This document shows positions 1 to 11,139 of a stretch of 64,000 nt of DNA, one piece after another (positions within the stretch are counted from its first letter, which is position 1; each line of letters starts with the position of its first letter). This DNA comes from Streptomyces sp. NBC_01216 (GTDB lineage: Bacteria > Actinomycetota > Actinomycetes > Streptomycetales > Streptomycetaceae): positions 3,782,001 to 3,846,000 of the forward strand of contig NZ_CP108677.1 in NCBI RefSeq assembly GCF_035994945.1. Direction: 5' to 3'. The notes beneath the pieces are model-generated. The model did no database searches. It saw only the letters and a program-made list of their open reading frames with translations, and was not told the origin of the DNA. A program made the translations under genes and the position numbers.

Positions 1-1387
<1,387 letters not shown>

Positions 1388-1388
<1 letters not shown>

Positions 1389-2068
1389 TGTCGGAGGAGA
1401 CCCCGGGTTTCGAGGAGAAGCCCGACGTCCCCTCCGGCGCCACCGCTGACGACGCCGCCGCAGCCGCCGAGAACTCCGACTCCACCGTGGAGGGCTCGGC
1501 GGCCCCGGCCGGGGACGCAAGTCGGAACACAGGCCCGAAGCAGGCCGAGACCGCCGGTCTCACCGCCCAGCTGGACCAGGTCCGCAGCGCGCTGTCCGAG
1601 CGCACGGGGGACCTCCAGCGGCTTCAGGCCGAGTATCAGAACTACCGCCGCCGCGTGGAGCGGGACCGGGTCACGGTCAAGGAGATCGCCATCGCGAGCC
1701 TCTTGACCGAGCTCCTGCCCGTGCTCGACGACGTCGGCCGGGCCCGCGACCACGGCGAACTCGTCGGCGGGTTCAAGTCGGTTGCCGAATCGATGGAGAC
1801 CGTCGTCGCCAAGATGGGACTCCAGCAGTTCGGCAAGGAGGGCGAGCCCTTCGACCCGACGATCCACGAGGCCCTGATGCACTCGTACGCGCCGGACGTC
1901 ACCGAGACGACCTGTGTGGCGATCCTGCAGCCGGGGTACCGCATCGGCGAGCGGACCATCCGGCCCGCCCGTGTGGCGGTGGCCGAGCCCCAGCCCGGGG
2001 CGACGCCGGCCGTGAAGGAAGAGAAGTCGGCAGACGAGGAGAGCGGTGGCCCCGACGAGGCCGTGTGA
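1388..2068 (+). CDS. grpE: Nucleotide exchange factor GrpE
   Basis: Releases ADP from DnaK. The protein is 226 aa. The N-terminal ~60 residues are low-complexity and acidic, followed by a coiled coil (about 60-110, LTAQLDQVRSAL to EYQNYRRRVERDR) and the C-terminal beta domain with PFDPTIHEAL and the GYRIGERTIRPARVAV signature. The ATG at 1388 reuses the last base of the dnaK TGA, so translation is coupled. The C terminus is acidic and unconserved. Confidence 0.97.
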
Positions 2069-2069
2069 T

Positions 2070-2101
2070 CCGGTTCCCCGTGGACACCCACGGGGAACCG
2101 G
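2070..2101 (+). terminator. Perfect hairpin between grpE and dnaJ
   Basis: A 14-bp perfect stem (2070-2083 and 2088-2101) with an ACAC loop lies 2 bases after the grpE stop and 51 bases before dnaJ. It has no clear T-run. Inside the operon it is more likely a partial terminator or an mRNA processing or stability element that sets the ratio of dnaK-grpE to dnaJ-hspR. The role is inferred. Confidence 0.7.
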
Positions 2102-2152
2102 GGCGCACGCCCCGCGGGCCGGCGCAACGATCGTCCGGGAGGAGGGACGTCG

Positions 2153-3340
2153 ATGAGTACGAAGGACTTCGTCGAGAAGGACTACTACAAGGTTCTCGGC
2201 GTCCCCAAGGACGCCACCGACGCCGAGATCAAGAAGGCGTACCGGAAGCTCGCGCGCGAGAACCATCCGGACGCCAACACCGGCGACACCAAGGCGGAAG
2301 AGCGCTTCAAGGCGATCTCCGAGGCGAACGACGTCCTCGGTGACCCCAAGAAGCGCAAGGAGTACGACGAGGCCCGCGCGCTGTTCGGCAACGGCGGTTT
2401 CCGCGCCGGACCCGGTGGCGCGGGCGGCTCCTTCAACTTCGACCTGGGCGACCTCTTCGGCGGTGCCCAGGGCCCCGGCGGCGGGGCCGGCGGCTTCGGC
2501 GGCGGCGGGCTCGGCGACGTGTTCGGCGGACTGTTCAACCGCGGCGCGGGCGGCGGCGCGGGCACCCGCACCCAGCCGCGCCGCGGCCAGGACATCGAGT
2601 CCGAGGTGACGCTCAGCTTCGTCGAGGCCGTCGACGGCGCGACCGTACCGCTGCGGATGTCCAGCCAGCAGCCCTGCAGGGCGTGTTCGGGCACCGGCGA
2701 CAAGAACGGCACGCCCCGGGTGTGCCCGACCTGCGTCGGCACCGGCCAGATCTCGCGCGGCGGCAGCGGGTCCTTCTCCCTCACCGACCCGTGCGTGGAC
2801 TGCAAGGGCCGCGGCCTGATCGCGGAGAACCCCTGCGAGGTCTGCAAGGGCAGCGGCCGGGCCAAGTCCTCGCGCACCATGCAGGTGCGCATCCCCGCCG
2901 GGGTCACCGACGGCCAGCGGATCCGGCTGCGCGGCAAGGGAGCGCCGGGCGAGCGCGGCGGTCCCGGGGGCGACCTCTATGTCGTCGTCCACGTCGGAGC
3001 GCACCCGGTCTTCGGCCGCAAGGACGACAACCTCACCGTCACCGTGCCCGTCTCCTTCGCCGAGGCGGCACTCGGCGGTGACGTCAAGGTCCCGACCCTC
3101 GGCGGCCCGGCGGTGACGCTGAAGCTGCCCGCGGGCACACCCAACGGCCGGACCATGCGCGCCCGTGGCAAGGGCGCGGTCCGCAAGGACGGCACCCGCG
3201 GCGACCTGCTGGTGACCGTGGAGGTCGCGGTGCCCACGGAGCTGGACGACAAGGCGCGCGAGGCTCTGGAGACCTACCGCGAGGCGACCGCGGGCGAGGA
3301 CCTGCGGGCAGAGCTGTTCCAGGCCGCGAAGGGAGCTTGA
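2153..3340 (+). CDS. dnaJ: Chaperone DnaJ (Hsp40), type I
   Basis: Co-chaperone that stimulates DnaK ATPase activity and delivers clients. It is 395 aa: J domain at about 8-75 with the HPD tripeptide at 38-40, a Gly/Phe-rich region (80-135), then four zinc-binding CxxCxGxG-type repeats (Cys175/178, 191/194, 214/217, 228/231), then the C-terminal client-binding domain. The ATG at 2153 follows GGAGGAGGGACG. It lies downstream of grpE and 4 bases before hspR in the heat-shock operon. It is the DnaJ1-type gene that normally sits in this operon in Streptomyces. Confidence 0.97.
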   Translation: MSTKDFVEKDYYKVLGVPKDATDAEIKKAYRKLARENHPDANTGDTKAEERFKAISEANDVLGDPKKRKEYDEARALFGNGGFRAGPGGAGGSFNFDLGDLFGGAQGPGGGAGGFGGGGLGDVFGGLFNRGAGGGAGTRTQPRRGQDIESEVTLSFVEAVDGATVPLRMSSQQPCRACSGTGDKNGTPRVCPTCVGTGQISRGGSGSFSLTDPCVDCKGRGLIAENPCEVCKGSGRAKSSRTMQVRIPAGVTDGQRIRLRGKGAPGERGGPGGDLYVVVHVGAHPVFGRKDDNLTVTVPVSFAEAALGGDVKVPTLGGPAVTLKLPAGTPNGRTMRARGKGAVRKDGTRGDLLVTVEVAVPTELDDKAREALETYREATAGEDLRAELFQAAKGA

Positions 3341-3344
3341 CGCG

Positions 3345-3797
3345 ATGGACATCCGACCAGGGCGCAGCCGTAACCCCTACGAACTGACCGACGAGACACC
3401 GGTGTACGTCATCTCGGTGGCGGCCCAGCTGTCCGGCCTGCACCCGCAGACGCTGCGCCAGTACGACCGCCTCGGTCTGGTCTCCCCGGACCGCACCGCG
3501 GGCCGGGGGCGGCGCTACTCGGCCCGCGACATCGAACTGCTGCGCACCGTGCAGCAGCTGTCGCAGGACGAGGGCATCAACCTGGCCGGCATCAAGCGCA
3601 TCATCGAACTGGAGAACCAGGTCGCGGCGTTGCAGGCACGGGTGTCCGAACTCTCGGCGGCGGTCGAGGGCGCGGCGGCGACGCTGCGCCAGCGCGAGGC
3701 ACAGGTGCACGCCTCGTACCGCCGGGACCTGGTTCCCTACACCGATGTGCAGCAGGCGAGCGCGCTGGTGGTGTGGCGCCCCAAGCGCGGCGAGTAG
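3345..3797 (+). CDS. hspR: Heat-shock repressor HspR (MerR family)
   Basis: Autoregulatory repressor of the dnaK operon and clpB in Streptomyces; it binds HAIR sequences with DnaK as co-repressor (known from the family). The protein is 150 aa with a MerR-type winged helix-turn-helix at about 20-90 (VYVISVAAQLSGLHPQTLRQ, then GRGRRYSARDIELLRTVQQL) and a dimerisation coiled coil (EGINLAGIKRIIELENQVAAL). It is last in the operon, 4 bases after dnaJ. A HAIR-like site occurs upstream of clpB at 6288-6308, so both halves of the circuit can be seen here. Confidence 0.95.
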   Translation: MDIRPGRSRNPYELTDETPVYVISVAAQLSGLHPQTLRQYDRLGLVSPDRTAGRGRRYSARDIELLRTVQQLSQDEGINLAGIKRIIELENQVAALQARVSELSAAVEGAAATLRQREAQVHASYRRDLVPYTDVQQASALVVWRPKRGE

Positions 3798-3849
3798 CCC
3801 GGCCGCCCGCACGGCGGACACGCCCCGCCCGACGGCACCCCACGCCTTA

Positions 3850-3888
3850 CGCCGGAGCCCCCTTCCTCGACGGGAGGGGGCTCCGGCG
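3850..3888. terminator. Bidirectional terminator hairpin between hspR and the LuxR-type gene
   Basis: A 14-bp perfect stem (3850-3863 and 3875-3888) with an 11-nt loop sits between two convergent genes. It probably ends both the dnaK operon and the regulator transcript. Confidence 0.8.
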
Positions 3889-3963
3889 TGTGCGCGTGCG
3901 GCGGGCGAGGTGGTCAGGACCCGGAGGCCCGCCGGGGACCGGCACGGTCGTCGAGGCCGGTCG

Positions 3964-4962
3964 TCACGCGCACGGCCGGTCGTCCTGCTCCAGGATCCCG
4001 GACCGGGCGATGAGGTAGCCGAGCTGGGCCCGGCTGCCGCTGCCGAGGGCGGAGGCGAGTTTCGCTATGTGGGCGCGACAGGTCCGGACGTTCATACCGA
4101 GGCGGCGGGCTATGGCCTCGTCCACATGGCCCTCCACGAGGAGTTTGGCGATGGAGCGCTGCACGCCGCTGATGCCGTCGAGGGCGGTGGTGTAGGACAC
4201 CACCCCCTCCTCCCAGGGGACCCCGTGCAGCCAGAACTGGTCGAAGACACCCACGAGGTACTGCACCAGCCCCTCGTGGCGCAGCTCCAGGGCGACCTGG
4301 CGGTCGCTGCGCGCCGGCACGAAGGCGACCTTGCGGTCCACGATGATCAGCCGGTCGATGATCTCCTCGAGGGTCCGCAGTTCCAACCCGTAGGGCGCGA
4401 CCCGTTCCACGTAGGCCAGCGTCGCCGGATGGTGCCGTGCGGTGTGCTGGTAGAGGGTGCGCATCCGGACACCGCGGTCGAGGAGCGGCTCCATCCGCTT
4501 GAGCGCCTTCTCCAGGGTGTCGGGACGCCGTCCGCTGCCGGGCTGGATGGTCAGCAGCTCCTCGGTGCACTCGGCGGTGACACGGTCCAGCGTGGCGTTG
4601 ATCATGCTCAGGCCCTCGAGCACGGTGATGGCGTGCGAGGCCGACGGGTCCAGCCGGTTGATGGTCATGAAAGGCTCGAACGTGTCGGCCAGTGATATCG
4701 CCCGCTGTCTGCGCGCCTGGATCTCCTGCTCGAGAGGGTGTATGAGCTGGTTGAGCGCGATGGAAGGCGGCACGGGCAGCAGCCACTGACCGTCGTCCGG
4801 ATCCGGGTGCAACAGGGCGAGGCGGACGAGGCAGGGCGCGGCGTCAGTCTCGGAACGGGTGATTCTGCCCATGCGCAACGCGTTCGCATACAGGGTCTTA
4901 CCCACGTCGCATAGTTCACCGTGACTGTGGATGTGTCCTGTATCGCCTCTTTCTGTCCGCAT
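3964..4962 (-). CDS. LuxR-type helix-turn-helix regulator facing the EPSWE peptide operon
   Basis: Probable transcription factor of about 332 aa. The C terminus (last ~65 residues, from LDGISGVQRSIAKLLVEG to AQLGYLIARSGIL) has the spacing of a LuxR/FixJ helix-turn-helix, with recognition helix around MNVRTCRAHIAKLASALG. The ~265 residues before it contain a helical region (EQEIQARRQRAISLADTF) and a segment resembling the PLD-like/TrmB-like sensor part of many Streptomyces orphan regulators; I cannot name its ligand. No receiver domain or phospho-acceptor is visible. ATG at 4962 is preferred to GTG at 4968 because GAGGGG then has normal spacing. It is divergent from the peptide operon, so it likely controls or senses it. 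That is inference. Confidence 0.8.
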   Translation of the reverse strand: MRTERGDTGHIHSHGELCDVGKTLYANALRMGRITRSETDAAPCLVRLALLHPDPDDGQWLLPVPPSIALNQLIHPLEQEIQARRQRAISLADTFEPFMTINRLDPSASHAITVLEGLSMINATLDRVTAECTEELLTIQPGSGRRPDTLEKALKRMEPLLDRGVRMRTLYQHTARHHPATLAYVERVAPYGLELRTLEEIIDRLIIVDRKVAFVPARSDRQVALELRHEGLVQYLVGVFDQFWLHGVPWEEGVVSYTTALDGISGVQRSIAKLLVEGHVDEAIARRLGMNVRTCRAHIAKLASALGSGSRAQLGYLIARSGILEQDDRPCA

Positions 4963-5064
4963 TTGCACCCCCCTCAGGGTTTTGAATTACAGGAACATGA
5001 TGCCTGGGTTCGCTGGTGGAAGGGTCGAGAGTGAGCCATCGTCTTATTCGCGGGGGAGGAGGTA

Positions 5065-5094
5065 ATGATCAAAAGAGGTGGAGATCGGCCATGA
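5065..5094 (+). CDS. Nine-residue leader ORF coupled to the peptide gene
   Basis: ATG at 5065 is preceded by the strongest Shine-Dalgarno stretch of the region (GGGGGAGGAGGTA) and encodes MIKRGGDRP. Its TGA overlaps the ATG of the next gene (ATGA at 5091-5094). It is too short for normal ORF callers. It may only position ribosomes for the peptide gene, or act as an attenuating leader. No homologue is recognised. Confidence 0.5.
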   Translation: MIKRGGDRP

Positions 5095-5345
5095 CCAGGA
5101 TGGTTCGTGCACTTAGCGCCATAGCCGTTGCGGCGGCTGCTCTCGGCGTACTCGTCGGCACCGGCGAGCCCTCGTGGGAGAGCATCCCCACGGACGCGGT
5201 GACGGCGACCCCGGGCGAGCCCTCGTGGGAGAGTGAGCCGGCGGGCTCGGTGCTCGCTGCCCCCAGCGAGCCCTCGTGGGAGTTCGCCCCCATGGGGCAG
5301 ACCGGCCCCGGCGGGGCCTTCGTCCAGGCGGGCGCGGGCGCATGA
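5091..5345 (+). CDS. Membrane-targeted small peptide with three (G/S)EPSWE repeats, possible signal or modified-peptide precursor
   Basis: 84 aa from ATG 5091 (RBS GAGGTGGAGA). Residues 3-24 form a basic start plus hydrophobic segment (MVRALSAIAVAAAALGVLVG), like a signal peptide or membrane anchor. Three near-identical hexapeptides follow at 25-30, 42-47 and 59-64, exactly 17 residues apart, each with one Trp and two Glu. The DNA repeats (GCGAGCCCTCGTGGGAG core) are 51 bases apart. The C terminus is Gly/Ala-rich and uncharged. It is translationally coupled on both sides (ATGA) and divergent from a LuxR-type regulator. Repeated short cores behind a leader suggest a multi-copy peptide precursor. 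No maturation enzyme is adjacent apart from the mini-Rieske protein, so function is unknown. Confidence 0.75.
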   Translation: MTRMVRALSAIAVAAAALGVLVGTGEPSWESIPTDAVTATPGEPSWESEPAGSVLAAPSEPSWEFAPMGQTGPGGAFVQAGAGA

Positions 5346-5662
5346 CCTTCCCGCCGGACGACCGGGTCTTCCGCCGCGAGATGGCGACGGCGTACCGATC
5401 CGGGTGGCATTTCATCGATCTCGTCACGGCAGTGCCGCACGGTGGCGAGTCGTTGATGGTCACCCTCTTCGGCGAGCCGATCATCATCGCGCGGGGCGAG
5501 GACGAGGAGATCCGCGCCTACCGCTGCCTGCGCCGCCCCCGCGGCGCCCCGCAACCCGTCCGCTGTGCCATCCGGTACGGCATGATCTTCGTCAACCTCG
5601 ACCAGCGGGACCACCAGCTGCTCGAGCCCGAGACCATCACCGCCACCCCCCGCAGTGCCTGA
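5342..5662 (+). CDS. Miniature Rieske-oxygenase-like protein lacking Fe-S ligands
   Basis: 106 aa, start ATG 5342 overlapping the peptide gene stop (ATGA). The first ~65 residues read like the start of the alpha subunit of a Rieske ring-hydroxylating oxygenase (GWHFIDLV, then GEPIIIARGEDEEIRAYRCL). The cluster motif, normally CxH then CxxH, is CLRRPR here, and the chain jumps at VRCAIRYGMIFVNLD straight to the strand that normally follows the cluster loop. About 60-70 residues and all histidine ligands are missing, so it should not bind [2Fe-2S]. It could be a decayed enzyme or a reused scaffold that binds the peptide. Its operon position makes it a dedicated partner. Confidence 0.65.
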   Translation: MTFPPDDRVFRREMATAYRSGWHFIDLVTAVPHGGESLMVTLFGEPIIIARGEDEEIRAYRCLRRPRGAPQPVRCAIRYGMIFVNLDQRDHQLLEPETITATPRSA

Positions 5663-5705
5663 GCGGTTCCCCCGTCGTTCCAAGATCGCTCAGGTACTTC
5701 CCCCA

Positions 5706-5750
5706 CACAGCGGCGCCATCGCGGACCTGAAACGCGATGGCGCCGCTGTG
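5706..5750. terminator. Strong terminator after the peptide operon
   Basis: A 17-bp perfect stem (5706-5722 and 5734-5750) with an 11-nt loop lies between the convergent mini-Rieske gene and PPOX gene. It closes the peptide operon as a separate transcription unit. Confidence 0.85.
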
Positions 5751-5835
5751 CTGTCCGGACGCGTCCGGTGGCCGGCGTGCGTCCCGTGGGCCCCGGCGGC
5801 GCACCCGTGCGCGGCAGGGGTGCGGTGCGTCGGGG

Positions 5836-6276
5836 CTACGCCCGGCCCATGGCCCGGGTCAGCGCGATCTCGATGACCACCCGGTCCGGGTTCGGCGCCG
5901 GGACCCTGCCGTAGCGCGCCGCGTAACGCTCCACCGCGTCGGCGACGACGTCCGGCTCGGTGCGGACGCGTGCCACGCCCTCGAGCGTCGCCCAGCGCCC
6001 CTTGTCCACCTGGCAGACGGCGACGCGTGCCCCCTCCGCGCCCGCGGCCATGACGTTGGCGACCTTCCGGCTGTTCTTGTTGGTGATCACCCGGGCGATG
6101 CCGTTACCGCCGCCGTCGGGGTCGTAGGTCACGCCCACCGCGACCACGTGCGGGGTGCCGTCCGCGCGCGGGGTCGTCAGTGTGCACATGTGGTACTCGC
6201 GCCAGAAGCCGAGATACGAGTCCGAGGGGTTCCGCGGGTCAGTCGCCATGTCCCGGAACCTACCCGCGGAGGACAT
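5836..6276 (-). CDS. PPOX-class flavin/F420-binding protein (pyridoxamine 5'-phosphate oxidase fold)
   Basis: Small split-barrel protein of up to 146 aa; family members bind FMN or F420 and reduce small substrates or act as cofactor-binding proteins. Support comes from CTLTTPRADGTPHVVAVGV near residues 31-49, then ITNKNSRKVANVMA, VDKGRWATLEGVARV and a C-terminal VVIEIALTRAMG strand. Two starts are possible: ATG 6276 (GGAGAG too close to it) and ATG 6249 (MATDPRNPSD), which fits family N termini better. It is divergent from clpB, so its 5' region overlaps the HAIR site if the upstream start is used. The substrate is not predictable. Confidence 0.85.
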   Translation of the reverse strand: MSSAGRFRDMATDPRNPSDSYLGFWREYHMCTLTTPRADGTPHVVAVGVTYDPDGGGNGIARVITNKNSRKVANVMAAGAEGARVAVCQVDKGRWATLEGVARVRTEPDVVADAVERYAARYGRVPAPNPDRVVIEIALTRAMGRA

Positions 6277-6287
6277 CTCTCCAACAA

Positions 6288-6308
6288 CTTGAGCGGAATA
6301 GGCTCAAC
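6288..6308 (+). promoter_or_regulatory. HAIR operator (HspR site) upstream of clpB
   Basis: CTTGAGC-N7-GCTCAAC matches the HspR inverted repeat consensus CTTGAGT-N7-ACTCAAG, with symmetric changes at the inner positions. It lies 57 bases before the clpB start. TTGAGC within the left arm could serve as a -35 with a -10 near TGTGTA or TATGTT (6311-6320), so repressor and polymerase would compete. hspR is encoded 2.5 kb upstream. Confidence 0.85.
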
Positions 6309-6364
6309 TTTGTGTATGTTGGAAGAGTCATAACCGGCAGGACCGCAAGGAGGAGACCCCGCAC

Positions 6365-8974
<2,610 letters not shown>

Positions 8975-9125
8975 CCCCACGGCGTCCGGCTGCGTCCGGC
9001 ACCCGTTCTCTCCCCCGATCCGCGCCGGATCTTGTCAGCCCGCAGCGGATCGCGGGTGGCGGGGGTTGCCACGGACCGCCCGGGATGGGAGAGGATGGCG
9101 GCAACCGTACGAAGGGATATTCACG

Positions 9126-9668
9126 GTGAGCATCGACCCGTCCTCGATTCCGAATTTCGGGGGCCAGCCCCAGCCTCAGGCCGCAGGACCGGCGGGCCCC
9201 GTCGTTCCCGACCAGGATCTGGTCAAGCAGCTCCTCGACCAGATGGAGCTGAAGTACGTCGTCGACGACGAGGGTGACCTCGCGGCGCCGTGGGAGGAAT
9301 TCCGTACGTACTTCATGTTCCGTGGCGAGGAGGACCAGCGCGTCTTCTCGGTGCGGACGTTCTACGACCGGCCGCACTCCGCCGACGACCGTGCCAAGGT
9401 CCTCGACGCGATCGACGACTGGAACCGCCGCACCCTGTGGCCCAAGGTCTACACGCACCTGCACGAGGAGGAGGACGGCTCCGCCACCCTCCGCCTCATC
9501 GGTGAAGCCCAGATGCTGATCGGCACCGGCGTCGCGCTGGAGCACTTCGTGTCCTCCACCGTCAGCTGGGTCCGCGCCTCGATCGAGTTCGACAAGTGGC
9601 TCGTCGAGCAGTTCGGCCTGGAATCCCCCGAGGACAAGGCCGAGGGCGACACCGGCGACGAGGGCTGA
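9126..9668 (+). CDS. YbjN domain protein
   Basis: 180 aa from GTG 9126 (GAAGGGA upstream). The core (VKQLLDQMELKYVVDDEGDLAAPWEEFRTYFMFRG, split as residues ~35-70, then WNRRTLWPKVYTH and ASIEFDKWLVEQFG) matches the YbjN-type/type III chaperone-like fold common in actinobacteria. The N-terminal ~30 residues are Pro/Gln-rich and the C terminus is acidic. The function of this family is poorly known. It is a single-gene unit with its own terminator. Confidence 0.85.
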   Translation: MSIDPSSIPNFGGQPQPQAAGPAGPVVPDQDLVKQLLDQMELKYVVDDEGDLAAPWEEFRTYFMFRGEEDQRVFSVRTFYDRPHSADDRAKVLDAIDDWNRRTLWPKVYTHLHEEEDGSATLRLIGEAQMLIGTGVALEHFVSSTVSWVRASIEFDKWLVEQFGLESPEDKAEGDTGDEG

Positions 9669-9674
9669 ACGACC

Positions 9675-9702
9675 GGCCCGCCCCCGTGAGCGGGGGCGGG
9701 CC
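9675..9702 (+). terminator. Terminator after the YbjN gene
   Basis: A 12-bp perfect GC stem with a TGAG loop starts 6 bases after the stop codon. Confidence 0.85.
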
Positions 9703-9800
9703 GCCGCCCGTCCCGTCCCGGATCCGCGTCTCTGCGCCACGCGACCGAACGCACTGTGCGGCCGGGACGGAATCGGTGGACCGCAGGGGCATCCCGAGCC

Positions 9801-10546
9801 TCATGCTTCGAGGAGCGGCGGCGGCGCGGGCAGGGCCGGCAGGTCGGTGCGTGAGGCGAAGGCGGCCCGGCGGGATCGCCGGTCCGCGCCGGGGGTGCCG
9901 CGGGGCCTGTGCCTGCGGTTGCCGCGTACGCTGCGGCTTCGACGGAGGCGCGGGCGGTGTTGCGGCTGCCGAGCTCGTCCATCAGCTCCCGCTCGTCGCG
10001 CCCCCGCAGGAGCAGCAGCACGAAGGGGTCGCGGTCCAGACGCCGGGCGAGCTGGTAGCAGAGGGCCGCGGCGTGTTTGCAGGGGTAGCCCCAGTCCGGG
10101 CAGCTGCACGCGGGGTCGAGCTCCCCCGGGCCGGGCGGCAGCGGGACACCGGCGGCTGCCGCGTCGTCGGCGAGCCCGGCGGGCATCTCGCCGTCCAGCA
10201 GCGCGGCGATGTTGGCGGCCCGCTCGGCGATCATGTCGAGCAGCCGGTCCCACTGCTGGTCCGTCAGCTGCTCGACCTGGACCGTGGAACGGTACGGGGT
10301 GCGGCGGCTGCCCTCCACCGGGGCGGCGGCCGAGCCGGGGGTGACGGTGACCGATCCGACCGCACCGCCGCGCGCGTAGGTCCGGCCGCGCGAGAGGCGG
10401 CCGGAGTCCAGGGAGGACTCCTCCAGGGAACGCAGCCATGCGCGGCCCCACCAGGAGTCGGCGAAGGGCGCACGGCTGCCCTTGGCCGGCGCGAGTGCCT
10501 CGAAGGTACGGGCAGCCGACCCGCCCGGCCGGCTACGCCCGGTCAT
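9801..10546 (-). pseudogene. SWIM zinc-finger protein, frameshifted and C-terminally truncated
   Basis: The first ~225 residues are a SWIM zinc-finger protein: SWWGRAWLRSLEE near residues 31-43, LSRGRTYARGGAV, then the zinc motif CSCPDWGYPCKHAAALCYQLA near 147-167 (CxC...CxH). After PARTGDPAG the frame runs into Arg/Pro-rich nonsense, while the +1-shifted frame gives AAFASRTDLPALPAPPPLLEA and stops at 9801. The family's usual continuation (~200 more residues) is absent; only ~130 bases remain before the YbjN gene. I read one frameshift at about 9865-9900 plus loss of the C terminus. A shortened but translated protein is possible because the zinc motif is intact. Confidence 0.65.
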
Positions 10547-10582
10547 CGTCCCGTCCTTCGCAGTGTGACCAGTTCGGGGCGG

Positions 10583-11023
10583 TCAGCCCGCGAATGCCTT
10601 GCGGAGCCGTTCCGCCGCTTCTGTCAGTACCTCGGTGCGCTTGCAGAACGCGAACCGGACATAGGGGGCGCCCGCCTCCGTGTGGTCGTAGAAGACCGCG
10701 TTGGGGATCGCGACGACGCCCGCGCGTTCCGGAAGGGCACGGCAGAAAGCGGCACCGTCGCTCTCGCCGAGCGGGCGGATGTCGGTCGTGATGAAGTACG
10801 TCCCGGCCGGCCGGGAGACCCGGAAGCCGGCGTCGGTGAGTCCCGCATCGAGCAGATCCCGCTTGGCCCGCAGATCGTCGCGGAAGGCGGTGAAATAGGC
10901 ATCGGGCAGACGCAGGGCCTCGGCAACGGCGTGCCGGAAGGGCCCGGACGCGACGTACGTCAGGAACCGCTTGGCGGAACGGGCGGCGGAGGTGAGCTCT
11001 CGGGTCGCCGTCACCCAGGCCAC
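10583..11023 (-). pseudogene. C-terminal half of a class I/II aminotransferase (truncated paralogue)
   Basis: 147 residues align colinearly with the C-terminal part of the intact aminotransferase at 14212-15417, roughly 70% identical by eye (VTATRELTSA-RSAK-FLTYV, EALRLPDAYF, GTYFIT-DI-PLGE, LPER-GVVAIP). The N-terminal two thirds, including the PLP lysine, is missing, so no activity is possible. At base 11019 homology stops abruptly, right after a 35-bp stretch (10984-11018) identical to 14610-14644. The ORF can only start at a chance GTG. It marks the left edge of the inserted or rearranged block. Confidence 0.85.
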
Positions 11024-11121
11024 TCCGCGTTCACGCGCCTATTGGTCCGGGTTTCGGGCCGGGCTGAAGCAGTGGGGCCTGTAGATGCCATTCACCTTGA
11101 GCGATGGAAATCAGAGCACAG

Positions 11122-11137
11122 TCAGAGTATGGTCTGA
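11122..11137. promoter_or_regulatory. Inverted repeat over the start of the toxin-antitoxin operon
   Basis: TCAGA-N6-TCTGA ends 2 bases before the antitoxin ATG, and a further TCAGA lies at 11111-11115. The placement suits autoregulation by the antitoxin complex. Inferred. Confidence 0.45.
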
Positions 11138-11139
11138 GT

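Noticed and set aside
5016..5662. EPSWE peptide as a classical lanthipeptide, lasso or thiopeptide precursor
   Set aside because: No modifying enzyme, peptidase or exporter of those classes is adjacent and the core lacks Cys; only a broader peptide role is proposed.
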